A stretch of 64,000 bases of DNA from NCBI RefSeq assembly GCF_019393635.1, contig NC_057862.1, forward strand, positions 414,561,669 through 414,625,668. The letters run 5' to 3'. Of this stretch, positions 34,990 through 46,029 are shown piece by piece. The position numbers were made by a program, and so were the translations under genes. Position 1 is the first letter of the stretch. Every line of letters starts with the position of its first letter. The notes under the pieces were generated by a model that made no database searches, was not told where the DNA came from, and saw nothing but the letters and a program-made list of their open reading frames with translations. Source of the stretch: Dromiciops gliroides. Taxonomy: Eukaryota; Chordata; Mammalia; Microbiotheria; Microbiotheriidae.

Positions 34990-35571
34990 TGTTATGGGCC
35001 CATAGCACCCCAGAAGTTCTCTGGGGCACATCAAAGAACCTCCTTGAGAAACTAAACCAGAGGACAGACACACCTAGAGAAATAAGTGGAACCAGATCAG
35101 ACTGAGCTATCTTTGGGACCCCCACCCTTCATTCTAGTCTCTCTCATCCCTGGGGCGATAAGATTAGGTGTGGCTGCTTCCTTTGTGTCCTGAGGAGATG
35201 GCTTAAGAGATCTGCAGCCACCCCTCACTCAATTTCTCCAGCCACCACCAGTGGGGGATGGTCCTCCCTCACTAAAGGAACTTTCCACAGTCAAATGGTC
35301 ACCCCCATCAGTCCTCTATAAAAGTACCTGCTTGTCTCTTGCTCAAGGAGATTGGTATCTCAGAGCCACTCTCTCTGTGTCATGCCTTTCTCCCCATGAG
35401 AAGTCCAAGGACTTTCATGGTTTCCCTTCCCTTCCCCTTCCTCTAAATAAACTACCATCATATTCTAACTGCTTTTGTGTACAAGAGGGTGTAATTCTTT
35501 AAAGAGGAATTCCTAAGGACCCCAAACCCCTACCCCTATCTCAAACCCCCTACCCCATTTTCCCCATGACA
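34990..35571 (+). mobile_element. solo endogenous retrovirus LTR
   Basis: A 582-base element begins TGTTATGG and ends CCATGACA (imperfect inverted ends), with a 4-base duplication GGTT on each side (34986-34989 and 35572-35575). Internally it has a TATA box 'ctataaaag' near 35317 and a poly(A) signal 'aataaa' near 35446, followed by a T/G-containing R/U5-like stretch. No internal retroviral genes flank it, so it is a solo LTR. A 4-base duplication is typical of gammaretrovirus-like (ERV1) families. It is antisense to TSHZ3. Confidence 0.75.
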
Positions 35572-35649
35572 GGTTTCTGTCTTCTAGTATAGGAAAATTT
35601 CCTGAAGCATTCTATATAATACCATCATTTCCCTTTGAACTTTACAAAT

Positions 35650-35870
35650 CACTCTGGAGCACTAGACATGGGAGATTGAAATCCTGCCTCAGACAATTAA
35701 TGGCTGTGTGACAGTGGGCAAACCAGCCTCTTAATCTCTTGGAGCCCAAGTTTACTCATCTGTAAAATGGGATAATTTGTATTACCGACCTCATGAAGAT
35801 CTAAGGAAAACACATTTCAAACCTTAAGATGCTTTATAATAAATGGGAAAGCTGATGATTTATGTGAATT
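35650..35870 (+). repeat. MIR-class SINE
   Basis: Contains 'ggctgtgtgacagtgggcaa', 'tcatctgtaaaatgggataa' and the 'gatgctttataataaatggg' end. Confidence 0.7.
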
Positions 35871-35949
35871 TACTTTATGACTTGCTACTTTACTAAAATT
35901 ATTAATAGTTTCAGCTAACTTTTTAAATGTGAATTATTATTTTTCTAAT

Positions 35950-36120
35950 GCATTTGTCATATAATATTGTGTCTCTGTCCTATCTTTTGATTCAACAAAA
36001 AATTTCATAAAGGAAAGAACTTTGTAATCTCTAAACTTTGTATCTTCCTCCAACACCGAGCACAGTTCACTACCCACCACTGGAGTTTAATAAATGCCTG
36101 TTGACTGACTGACTGAATGA
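35950..36120 (+). repeat. L2 3' tail
   Basis: Ends 'gtttaataaatgcctgttga' followed by a short (TGAC)n/(TGAA)n run. Confidence 0.6.
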
Positions 36121-36169
36121 ATGACTGAATGATATTAAATAGTCCAAATACGAGGAAGATTAAAGAAGA

Positions 36170-36295
36170 GCAAATGTAGATTTAAAGCCGAAAAAACTCC
36201 AGGCCTATTTCCACATATGTAAAATGGGGAGGAAGTGTTGAATTAGATGGCTTCTAAGGTATCTTCTGTTTCTAAATTTATGATCTATGATACTA
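36170..36295 (+). repeat. THER-class SINE 3' part
   Basis: 'ccacatatgtaaaatgggga' and 'gaattagatggcttctaagg' match the family. Confidence 0.55.
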
Positions 36296-36499
36296 CAATT
36301 GAAAATAATGATACTTCAATAAGTCAAAAATCCACGATTCATTTATTCAAGAAATTCCTTGAATGGTAAACTGCAGTCCTCCCTTAACCCTAGTGGATGA
36401 GCTTCATGAGTGGCTTTAGATGAAGACAATGTATCACCTGGTGGCCAACCATCTGATATGAGCAAGAAGATTAACAATAGCATCAATAATAATAATAAT

Positions 36500-36720
36500 A
36501 AAATCGCCTCCTTCCATTGACATAGTACTTCGTAGTTACAAACCACTTTACATACATGGTTTCATTTGATTCTCAAAATAATCTTGTGAGGTCATCAGGG
36601 CCAAGACTGTTTTTTTCCTTTTTACAGATAAGGAAACCAACTCAGAGTGGTTTCATAACTTGTCCAAGGCTACATATGGAACAACTTTCTGACCCTCAGG
36701 CAGCTCAAAGGGTGGAATGG
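36500..36720 (-). repeat. MIR-class SINE
   Basis: Inverted: 'tttcatttgattctcaaaat', 'tttacagataaggaaaccaa'. Confidence 0.65.
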
Positions 36721-37295
36721 ATGAGAGAAGGGGAGGCTGTGGAATCCTCATTCTAGGACTGATGACTTTAAGGAGGTGGGTGTTTGGAACAGAAGCATTC
36801 TCTGATCACTCCAACTCAATGCACCCACTCCCTCCTCTGACCTTTTCTGACTGGGATTGTCTTAGCAATTAATCATACCTTACCTTGTGAAATCTTTTCT
36901 ATTGTTGTCTTGAATTATTATTTAAATCCCCTACTATTGGTTACTTTGTAAGATGTATAACTAATTCATTTGTTTTCTTGTTTATTTATTTACCAAAAAC
37001 CTAATATATAAGAATATGGATCCTAAATCTAAAAGACTCAGAAGTTCTGGTAGGGTTGTGATCAGGACTCATGGAAGGAATGAGATCACAATTCTATTAG
37101 GATATACTAGTACAAAAATGTTATCCTTCTCAACAAATGTAAATAACTAAGCAAAACTTGGGAGAAAAAGTCTAAATAAAAAGTAAAACTTCAAACTACC
37201 TGCACTTGGATTAGAAAAATATTAATATAACAAAGAAAGGACAATAACAATTGCTATTTAACTATTCAAATGTTTATGTGTTATCTTCTGAATGG

Positions 37296-37545
37296 TAGGG
37301 CAACTAGTTGGCACAGCGGATATAGAGTGCCAGGACTGAAATGAGGAAGATATCTTCCCAAGTTAAAATCTGACCTCAGACACTTACTACCTATGTGACC
37401 CTGGGCAAGTCACTTAACCCTGTTTGCCTCGGTTTTCTCATCTGTCGAACTAGAGAAGCAAATGGCAAACCACTCCAGTATCTTTGCCAAGGAAACCCCA
37501 AATGGGGTCATGAAGAGTTAGACACAACTGAAATGACTGAACAAC
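37296..37545 (+). mobile_element. MAR1-like CORE-SINE with BovB/RTE-type tail
   Basis: Complete plus-strand copy: head 'gggcaactagttggcacagc', core 'tatgtgaccctgggcaagtc', 'tctcatctgtcgaactagag', tail 'ccaaggaaaccccaaatggg' and 'gacacaactgaaatgactga'. Confidence 0.85.
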
Positions 37546-38113
37546 TTGGATGCTAAGGTTCTGAAGGGCTAGGGACACCTCTTCCTTATACATCTTTATA
37601 TTCCCCCAGAACACAGAACAAAAAGCCTTACAAATGGGTACTTAGGGATTCATTGCTGAGATGTGGCTGTAATATGGAATGTGATTTGAGGTTGCTTCTA
37701 GCTCTGGGGTTATTATTCCGAACGATAATTTATATTTGCGGATTGCTTCATATTTTCTAATTGCTTTCACATCTATCACGTCATATCTATCCAGGTCATT
37801 GTCAATTATGCAGCTATCAAGATGGAGGATGTAAAATTGGAAAAGATTTTAGAGATCATCTAGTCTAAGGGCCTGTAACCTGGAATACATAGCCCCAGAG
37901 GATGTGAGAGGCTTGTCAGGGGCATATGAATGAGAGCAGTTAGTAAATAATTATATTATTGTATTTAAATGAACAAATCGCTTTACTTTCTTCTTTGTGT
38001 GCAGGTATGGTAAACCAGAATTTATTTCCTTTCATATTGAATAGGTGGCATGGGAGCCAAGGAGATACCAAAAAAGGATGGTACCCCCCTGATCTCATGT
38101 GATTCTCATTTTT

Positions 38114-38274
38114 CTTCTTCTTTTTTTTTTTTTTTTTTGCAGGCAATAGGGGGTTAAGTGACTTGCCCAGGGTCACACAGCTAGTAAGTGTCAAGTGTCT
38201 GAGGCTGGATTTGAACTCAGGTACTCCTGAATCCAGGGCCGGTGCTTTAACCACTGCGCCATCTAGCTGCCCCC
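38114..38274 (-). mobile_element. marsupial CORE-SINE, type A-like
   Basis: Perfect 13-base duplication 'gattctcattttt' at 38101-38113 and 38275-38287. It is the first young SINE right of the SINE-free interval. Confidence 0.93.
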
Positions 38275-38434
38275 GATTCTCATTTTTAAAGATGACGAAA
38301 CTGAGGCCCAGAAAAGTTCAATGGTAGCTCCATTAGTAGTATTAAGTAGCAGAAATGCACTTGGGATCCAGGTCATCCAATGTTCTTTCTACCCAGGCAG
38401 CTGGATGGTCCAGTGTGAAAAGAGTGGTGGACCA

Positions 38435-38790
38435 TCTGGAAGCAGTTGTTGTTAGTCCTTCATTCTCAAAGAGGACCAGTGACATTAGAAGGAGGATGTC
38501 TTGACTTGCAAGTGAATTGGATTTAAGTGAGACAAAACTGTGCAAAGTCATCTGCCTGTCTTGAGTTCAAATCCAGCCTTAGGCACACTCCACTCCCTTA
38601 CTATTTGACCTTGGACAAATCATTTGACTTCTGTCTGCCTTCATTTTCTAAACTGTAAAATTAGGATTATAATAGCACCTGCATCCCAGAATTGTTGTGA
38701 GAATCAAATGAGATAATATTTATAAAGTATTTAGCATAATGCCTGAAAGGTAGATGTGATTAATAAATATTTGTTCCCTCCCTCTTTCTA
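38435..38790 (+). repeat. unnamed marsupial repeat plus MIR3/THER-like SINE
   Basis: 38440-38555 has 'ccttcattctcaaagaggac' and 'gaattggatttaagtgagac', which I recognise as a recurrent marsupial repeat without a firm name. From 38560 a MIR3-like SINE runs to 'ttaataaatatttgttccct'. Confidence 0.5.
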
Positions 38791-38807
38791 GAGCATAGTT
38801 GAAAGTC

Positions 38808-38812
<5 letters not shown>

Positions 38813-38871
<59 letters not shown>
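38813..38871. repeat. (CT)n microsatellite
   Basis: About 29 perfect TC units followed by a T run and more CT. Triplex-capable. Confidence 0.97.
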
Positions 38872-38879
<8 letters not shown>

Positions 38880-39714
38880 CTCTTTCTCTCTGTCAGGCTC
38901 TTTGGGCCTGACCTTTTAAAGTCAGAAGACAGAAACCTTGTCCTCAGGGCCAGGGTGGAGAAACCTGGTATCTTCAATGATCTCTTGCTGCTGTTGCATT
39001 TCCTAGCTGTCTCCTGCACTAAATTTTCCACTTAAATAATGTATTAGCTTTTGCTTTTAATAAATAAAATTTACACCTTCGCTGTACTATCAAGTAGATG
39101 GAGCAGCTGGGCTGTGGGGGAGAAAGCTCCCATTCAACTAAAATCAACAGCTGCAGAAAGACCCAAAGAAAATATGGACGAGAAAAGCCTAGCAAGCAAG
39201 GAGCTGATTGGGGTGGCATTTGTTTCATTTTCCCCCAACTTGCTCAGTTGCTAAAGTTCCTCTCAGAAAAGTGAAGTCTCTGCTGAATTGCTAATATCAG
39301 CTTCGTTCTGTAACATTCCTGCTCTTTTTATTTTTTTAATTTTTTTTTCCTTGCTCAAAATAAAAAGTAAATGCTTGGAACAGCAAGACAGCAATAGAAC
39401 CCTTCCCTCATGCCTAGGGTGTGTTTTTAGACAACTGGATGATCAGAGGAATTTAGCAAGAGCAGAAATGAAGGAGATGATTTTGTAAGAATGCTTTTTC
39501 ATGAGAAATAAAATAACCTCCCACAACTTCTCATGTGCCAAGCTCTGTACCCCACCCCTTCTCCAGTACTCCCTCCAGATCCCTCCACTTCCATAAAACT
39601 TATTCTAAGTCAGAGCACAGAAGGGAGGAGCACCAAAGTTAAATTAACAAAGCAGGGCTTTTTACCAAAGTCAAAGAAAATTGACTAAATTAGACTCATG
39701 AAGTGTAATAGTAA

Positions 39715-40070
39715 CATTAAATACTGGCACATATTTTATAGTGTTCACAGTCACAAAATGCTTTTTATGACAGTGTATTATATTATCCCCATAACTATCT
39801 AGTGTGTTAAAGTATTATCATCTCCCACTTTACTGATGAAGAAACTGAGACCCAGATCCCTGTACATCAAGTGGCATAGTGCATTGGGAAATAGAATGGA
39901 TTTGTAGTCAAAGGTCATAGGTTCAAATCCCTGCTCTGCCACTTCCTACCTGTATGACTTGGAGAAAGTCACTTAATGGTTCTGGGATTCAGTGTCCTTG
40001 GGTGGAATTAGACTAGATGACCTCTAAGGACCAGCCTAGCTCCTGAACTATGACTGCATATGATTCTTAC
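39715..40070. repeat. MIR fragment (-) and THER-class SINE (+)
   Basis: 39715-39865 is an inverted MIR end ('actttactgatgaagaaact'). 39870-40070 is a plus-strand CORE-SINE ('ataggttcaaatccctgctc', 'tgaattagactagatgac'-like tail). Confidence 0.6.
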
Positions 40071-40129
40071 CTATTGTCAAAGTCCATCTGGCAAGTTTAT
40101 GGATGAGCCAAGATTCTAACACAAGTCTT

Positions 40130-40279
40130 TTTTTTTTTTTTTTGTGGGGCAATGGGGGTTAAGTGACTTGCCCAGAGTCACACAGCTGGTAAGTCTCAAG
40201 TGTCTGAGGCTGGATTTGAACTCAGGTACTCCTGAATCCAGGGCCAGTGCTTTATCGACTGTGCCACCTAGCTGCCCCC
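40130..40279 (-). mobile_element. marsupial CORE-SINE, type A
   Basis: Complete inverted copy with duplication 'cacaagtctt' at 40120-40129 and 40280-40289. Confidence 0.93.
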
Positions 40280-40289
40280 CACAAGTCTT

Positions 40290-40790
40290 CTTAAAAAGTC
40301 TTCTTAATCAGTGATATAGCAGTGTTCCAGCCTCAGATTTGTTGTAAGCGTGTTCACAACAGCACCCGTGTCACTAATGACACTTAAGTACTATTCAAGT
40401 TTCAAATTCATGGCTCATGCATGGAATAGGTAAATGCCAGGCCATTGTCCATCACTACCCACCAACAGGAAACAGCTATTGCTGTTTGAGTTGTGGCCAC
40501 TGGGGACCATGAGCATATCTGAGAATTGACAAACCCATCCCACTGCATCTAGAGAGAGGTCGAGAAGTGGCAGCTTCCTCATTAATATTTATTATAATCA
40601 TTAACTAACCTGAAACACGAGGTAAGAAGAAATTAACACGTTTCCTATAAATGCATAACAGTAAGTTGAGGCGTAACGAAATGCATTTTTGTGAAAGTGG
40701 GAATTACCTTCATCCCTGAGTCATGGATCACTTTCCTCTACTAGTGGAATACATGCCACTCTATCACTCCTAAAAACCAAGTGAAGTTAA
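40290..40790. promoter_or_regulatory. candidate intronic enhancer
   Basis: A 500-base repeat-free island in an otherwise repeat-dense intron. It holds clustered TAAT/ATTA sites ('ctcattaatatttattataa' near 40577) plus isolated CpGs ('gaggcgtaacgaaatgcatt' near 40668). It looks like conserved noncoding DNA; there is no functional evidence. Confidence 0.35.
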
Positions 40791-40947
40791 GATGAAGACA
40801 ATCATAGTTAAAAGAGGCTCTGAGTATACTTGGATAGGTGGGTAAAGAGAAGGAAAGACAGCACACCACAATGAGAGGCTCTAGAAAGCAATTTTAAAAT
40901 CAAACCTAACATTTGCTTTTACCCATAATTTAGGAAGAGCTCTAGAG

Positions 40948-40948
<1 letters not shown>

Positions 40949-40989
<41 letters not shown>
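40949..40989. repeat. (CA)n microsatellite
   Basis: About 20 perfect CA units. Confidence 0.97.
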
Positions 40990-41036
40990 CCATACCTATA
41001 TAAAGCTACCTTTCTTCAAAATTTTCTTGAAATTTT

Positions 41037-41835
41037 CACAATAACACTATCTCTGTTCTATTGTATTTTTTTTATTATTTTGTTAAATATTTCCAATGAC
41101 ATTTTTTTTTTTTTTTGCTGAGGCAATTGGGATTAAGTGACTTGCCTAGGGTCACACAGCTAGTAAGTGTTAAGTGTCTGAGGCCAGATTTGAACTCAGG
41201 TCCTCCTGACTTCAGGGCCAGTGCTCTATCCACTGCACCACCTAGCTGCCCCTCCAATGACATTTTAATCTGGTTGGGCACTCAATGAAGAGTATTGTGG
41301 GCCATGTGCCCCATCTTTGACACCTCTGTTCTGGCTTCTTGGGGTTTTTGTTTGTTTGTACCTGGACTCTGATCCCATATAGTAGCTATCTTTTCAGTTT
41401 TGAATGACCTGAAAATTTGACAAGTATTCATCCAAGTCCTTGACAAAAATGTTAATATGATACAGAGTAAATAAAGCTAGAATTCCCCAGGGCACTCTAT
41501 TTGAGACATCCCTGCAAACAGACATTAATCTATTAATGAATTGCTTTTTGGGTCCAATTTCTCAACCCATTCCAATACACCTAATGGTACTATAATCTTA
41601 TCTACTTCTCTCTGTACTGACTTCAAGGATACCAGAAGAGATATTGTTAGGGGAACCGGAGGTCTTCCTCTCATTCCCCCAATATCTTGTGTGTCAGTTT
41701 GCTTCCTAACTTAGCTAAATGTAGAAAGATTCTTTACAGGAAGTTTGGTTGTAAGGTGAAGTTAGGAGGGACCCAGAAAAAGGGTAGCAACCCACAAAGC
41801 AGAGAAAAACTCAAAAGGGTCCTTAGTGCAATGCA
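41037..41835 (-). repeat. left arm of inverted duplication (CR1/L3 LINE plus second repeat)
   Basis: Reverse-complement partner of 43222-43846. Landmarks shared with the other arm include 'gattatagtacca', 'gggatgtctcaaat', 'gagtgccctgggga', 'atttttgtcaaggacttgga', 'cagagtccagg' and 'gcccaaccagattaaaatgt', in the same order. From about 41300 to 41835 it is CR1/L3 reverse-transcriptase-derived sequence on the minus strand. 41037-41300 is another repeat, interrupted by a SINE. Confidence 0.8.
41106..41252 (-). mobile_element. marsupial CORE-SINE, type B
   Basis: Perfect 14-base duplication 'tccaatgacatttt' at 41092-41105 and 41253-41266. The right arm of the inverted duplication lacks it, so it inserted after the duplication. 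Confidence 0.95.
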
Positions 41836-41999
41836 CTGAAGAAAAAAAAAAGCTTTCTGAAATAAAATTCCCCTTTGCTTCTTTCTCCCCTTTCTCCTCC
41901 TAAGAAAGCAATGTCCAGAGTATGTTTCTCTCCCCACTGATGTTGTTCTCTGATCCACCATCCCTTCAGGATGGATAAGGTAGACATAACCAACCACCT

Positions 42000-42100
42000 A
42001 AGGGCAGGTGAGGGAAGAGAGAGAGAAGAAAAGAATGGGAGAGAGGGAAGTGAGTCTGCAGGGAAAAGAGGAAGGGAAGAAAATAAAAAGAAGATGAGGT
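42000..42100. repeat. polypurine tract
   Basis: About 100 bases of G and A with few interruptions on the plus strand, in the spacer between the inverted arms. Confidence 0.8.
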
Positions 42101-42741
42101 GAAATTTTGAAACAAATATACAAAGGAAATAAAAGGAGACTAGGGAGCCATAGCATGACGGTATGTGATCTCTCTTCAAGGAGCAGAGGGAGGTGGTGGG
42201 TGAGAGGAAAAGAAAAAAAGAAGAATCAGGTGTGTGCAAATGGTATTCATTGGGAATACTGCCATCTCTCAATCCATTTTTTCCTGGCCCCTTCCAGATC
42301 ATTCCCCTGGAATTCTATGGGTCATAGTTTTTGGAGGAAAGCACAGAAGAATGGTTTCAATGCCTATCTTTTGTAAATAATAGTTTCACAAAAGTAAATT
42401 TTGATCCCAAAGAAAGTTAAGCAGTAACCTTTCACTATGGGAGGAAAAAAAGAAGAAGATAAAAGGATCATAGAAGAAGATAAGTCTGGTTTTCACCTGG
42501 AGCTGATATGAATCCAGAACTTTCTCAAATATCATCAGAAGACACAACACTGAAATTACTTGAGTAAATGAGAACAGCTTATGAGAACCTGGCACAAAGA
42601 CTCCATTTCCATAATGCCTAACATTCCTATGGCATAGTGTCCATTTCCCCCACATTTGTTATCTATTCCACTTATAAGAATCCTGTGAAGTTAGCAGGGT
42701 CCATCTCATTATTCCCATTTTATAGATGAGGATAGCTCATT

Positions 42742-42882
42742 TTTTGTGGGGCAATGAGGGTTAAGTGACTTGCCCAGGGTCACACAGCTAATTAAGTATC
42801 AAGTGTTTGAGGACAGATTTGAAATCATGTCCTCCTGAATCCAGGGTAGGTGCTTTATCCACTGTGCTACCTAGCTGTCCCC
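42742..42882 (-). mobile_element. marsupial CORE-SINE, type A
   Basis: 17-base duplication 'gatgaggatagctcatt' with one mismatch at 42725-42741 and 42883-42899. Confidence 0.95.
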
Positions 42883-43039
42883 GATGAGGACAGCTCATTA
42901 AACAAAGATAATAAAAATGAATTACCAATAGTTCAGTCAATATTTATACATGGATCAAAAACTACATGGATTTTTAGCATCTTCTATCCCCTTTCCAGTT
43001 ACTCATACATTGGGAACCAATCATAACCATAACCAGATT

Positions 43040-43215
43040 TTAACCTGCTAGGGACTCCAAACCTCATCTAGTGTCATCCTCTCATTTTATAGAAAAATAA
43101 AACACAGAGAAGTGAAGTGACTTACCCAAGATCCCACAGGTAGTAAGTGGTCAGAGCCAAGATTCCAGCCTAGGTCCTCTGAGTACAAAGCCAACATTCC
43201 TTCCATGAATCACAA
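43040..43215 (-). repeat. MIR-class SINE
   Basis: Inverted copy: 'aagtgaagtgacttacccaa' and 'gattccagcctaggtcctct'. Confidence 0.7.
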
Positions 43216-43221
43216 GAGTGC

Positions 43222-43846
43222 TGTATTGCACTAAAGACCACTTTGAGTTTTTCTCTGCTCTTCTCTCCCCTAAACACTCTCCCAAATTCATATACATAGC
43301 CAAGTATCTTAAAGAGTCTCTCCACATTTTGCTAAGCCAAGTGGTAAACTGGCATCCAAGATATTAAGAGAACAAAAAGACAGCTTCCAGTTTCCTTAAC
43401 AATGTACCCTCGAAGTCAAGATAGAGAGAAATAGGCTAGATTATAGTACCACTAGGTATATTGGAATGTGTTGGACAATGAGACCCAAAAAAGCAATCTA
43501 TTAATGGGTTAATGTCAACGTGCAGGGATGTCTCAAATTGAGTGCCCTGGGGAAGGTGAATTTTACTCTGTGCTATATTTAACATTTTTGTCAAGGACTT
43601 GGATAGATGGCATGCTTGTCAAATTTTCAGGTGATTAAAAACTGAAAAGATATCCAATATATGGAATCAGAGTCCAGGAACAAAAAAAAAAAAAAAAAGA
43701 AAAAGAAAAAAAGACCAGAAGTGTCAAATATGGGGAACATGGCCTCTAATACTCTCAAGTGAGCAGCCCAACCAGATTAAAATGTAATTGGGAAATATTT
43801 AACAAAATTATAAAAATACAATAGAACAGATTTAATGTTAAGATGT
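43222..43846 (+). repeat. right arm of inverted duplication
   Basis: Plus-strand partner of 41037-41835, about 625 bases, by eye roughly three quarters identical (not computed). It contains the CR1/L3-to-second-repeat junction at about 43680-43720 in the same place as the left arm. It lacks the SINE present in the left arm and carries a poly(A)-like run at 43681-43699. Confidence 0.8.
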
Positions 43847-44710
43847 CTTTTTCTAAGTCGAAATGTGGCCCACAGGAATCCTCATGTATGGTTTACAATT
43901 TAGTGGTCCCCATTTCTATTTCAGTTTGACAACTCTGGGCTAGAATGATGGGCCAAATCAAATAAGGTGAAATTTAAGAGAGACAAATCTAAAGTTCTAC
44001 ACTTGGGATCAAAACATGAACTTCAGAAGTACAGGCTAGATAATAATTCCTGTGAAAAAGGATGTAAGGGGGTTAGGTTACTGAAATTCAATATGAGTCA
44101 ACAGTGTGATCCGGCAGTCCAGGCTGGATTAAGAGATGCATTGTGTCCAGAAAAAGGGAGGTAATAGTTCCAATGAAATCCAACTCAATCAAGTCACATC
44201 TGGAGTCCCAAGTCCCATTCTGGGAAGCACATTTTAGGAAAGACATAGACAAGCTGGACTATATCCAGAAGGATATGACCTAGAAGGTGCAAGGACAGAA
44301 AGACCTGAAGCAGAGAAAACTAGGAGCATCAGGTACCTATCTTCAAGCATCTGAGAGGCTGTCACAAAGAAGACACTTTAGACTGTTCAACTCTGTTCCA
44401 GTGGGTAGAAGTAGGACCCGTGATTAGAAGTTGTAGAAAGACAGATTTAGACTTGATGCAAGGGGAAAATTCCTAATAATTAGAGCCATCCAAAAGCAGA
44501 ACAGCTTGCCTAGGAATAAAATGGGCTGCCTCTCATTGGAGGTTTTCAAGTATAGGCTGGATGGTCCTCTTTTGGGGATGTTACAGAAAGGGGACTTTTG
44601 GTCAAGTATGAGTCATCCCGGATGGCCTCAGAGGTCCTTTTCAGCAGTTAGGTTCAGGAATTCTATAGGTATGACCTCTGTTTGTAGGAAAGTAAGAAAT
44701 TAAGCAGAAG
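43222..44710 (+). mobile_element. CR1/L3-type LINE, interrupted
   Basis: Plus-strand decayed CR1-superfamily LINE. 'atttttgtcaaggacttgga' and 'catgcttgtcaaattttcag' mark the reverse transcriptase. The family resumes after an inserted repeat (about 43700-43945) with 'gaatgatgggccaaatcaaa', 'aagttctacacttgggatca' and 'catctggagtcccaagtccc', and the 3' end 'ttggaggttttcaagtatag' near 44540. No intact frame survives. Confidence 0.75.
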
Positions 44711-44817
44711 AAATGTGGTGGGGATAAAACATGGGTAGATTGGGACAATAGCCACACTGATGAAAACAGGAATCCATAAAATTATCCAAATTCAACTGAG
44801 ACTAAAGAATGTTGAGC

Positions 44818-44995
44818 TTGGGACAGCTAGGTGGCGCAGTGGATAAAGCACCGGCTCTGGATTCAGGAGTTCCTGAGTTCAAATCCGCCCTCAGACACTT
44901 GACACTTACTAGCTGTGTGACCCTGGGCAAGTCACAACCCCCATTGCCCCGCAAAAAAAAAAAAAAAAAAAAAAAAAGTTAATTAATTAAAAAAA
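44818..44995 (+). mobile_element. marsupial CORE-SINE, type A
   Basis: Complete copy with duplication 'aaagaatgttgagc' at 44804-44817 and 44996-45009, and a long poly(A) tail. Confidence 0.95.
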
Positions 44996-45472
44996 AAAGA
45001 ATGTTGAGCGACTTGTCTAAGGCAACAGAGTTAGTGATCAAGAAAACTAGGATTAGAAACCAGTGGTTTTTCCATTAAACCTTCTGCAGATGTCTTTTAT
45101 ATCCATTAAAGTCAGTAATCCCCGCCAACAACATAGGGGCAGGACCAGTAAACTACTGACATGATACCTATTTAAAATGGGCTTTACCACACAAAACTAG
45201 ACTCCCAGTGGGATCAATGAACATCACACAGGCATCTCAAGAATGTTGAATACTTCATCAGCCTTCTAGGGATCCACACTAACATCAATTACAATTTAGA
45301 AACTAAGAGTTAAATGCCAGGGTGGTCTGGAGTTGACCATACCTGGTAGTTGCTTTAGATTTCAAAAGGAACCTTTGGCTGGCAGAGCTGGGACCTTGGG
45401 TAGCAGTCTAGGATATAACATTCACAGGAGCACAACAAGGGGTATTTAAATACTTTTAAAAATAACAATCTT

Positions 45473-45640
45473 GGGGCAGCTAGGTGGCGCAGTGGATAGA
45501 GCATCGGCCCTGGTCTCAGGAGTACCTGAGTTCAAATCTGGCCTCAGACACTTAACACGTACTAGCTGTGTGACCCTGGGCAAGTCACTTAACCCCAGTT
45601 GCCTCACTAAAAAAAAAAAAAAAAAACCCGAACAAACCAA
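45473..45640 (+). mobile_element. marsupial CORE-SINE, type B
   Basis: Complete copy ending 'ccagttgcctcact' then poly(A). Duplication 'aacaatctt' at 45464-45472 and 45641-45649. Confidence 0.95.
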
Positions 45641-45789
45641 AACAATCTTATTTTAAACATTGGAAAATCCATTCTCCATGACGCATATTTGTCCACTGCT
45701 TGCTTCTGGCCCATATTACATTGATAACTCAAAGCCTTGGGTATATTGTAGAACGTAGGGGTGATTTTCAGATCTTGTCTTAGGATGTA

Positions 45790-46025
45790 AAAAATGCCTC
45801 ATTCTGTTCTGGTGGTTGGGAGTAAGCAGCTCTAAGTTCTAGTCTAAAATCTGCTCACATAAAGTACTGCTGACTAATTCTATGACCAAGGTTATTAACC
45901 AAATAACCTTGGGCAAATTACTTCCCCTCTCTGGGCCTCAGTTTCCCCATGTGTAAAATATAAAGGGTTTAAACTAGAAGACATCTGAGTTTCTTTCCAT
46001 CTCTTAACATTCTATGAAATCCTAA
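45790..46025 (+). repeat. THER/MIR-class SINE
   Basis: 'ctctgggcctcagtttcccc', 'atgtgtaaaatataaagggt' and 'catctcttaacattctatga' are the family's 3' half. Confidence 0.7.
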
Positions 46026-46029
46026 TTGT

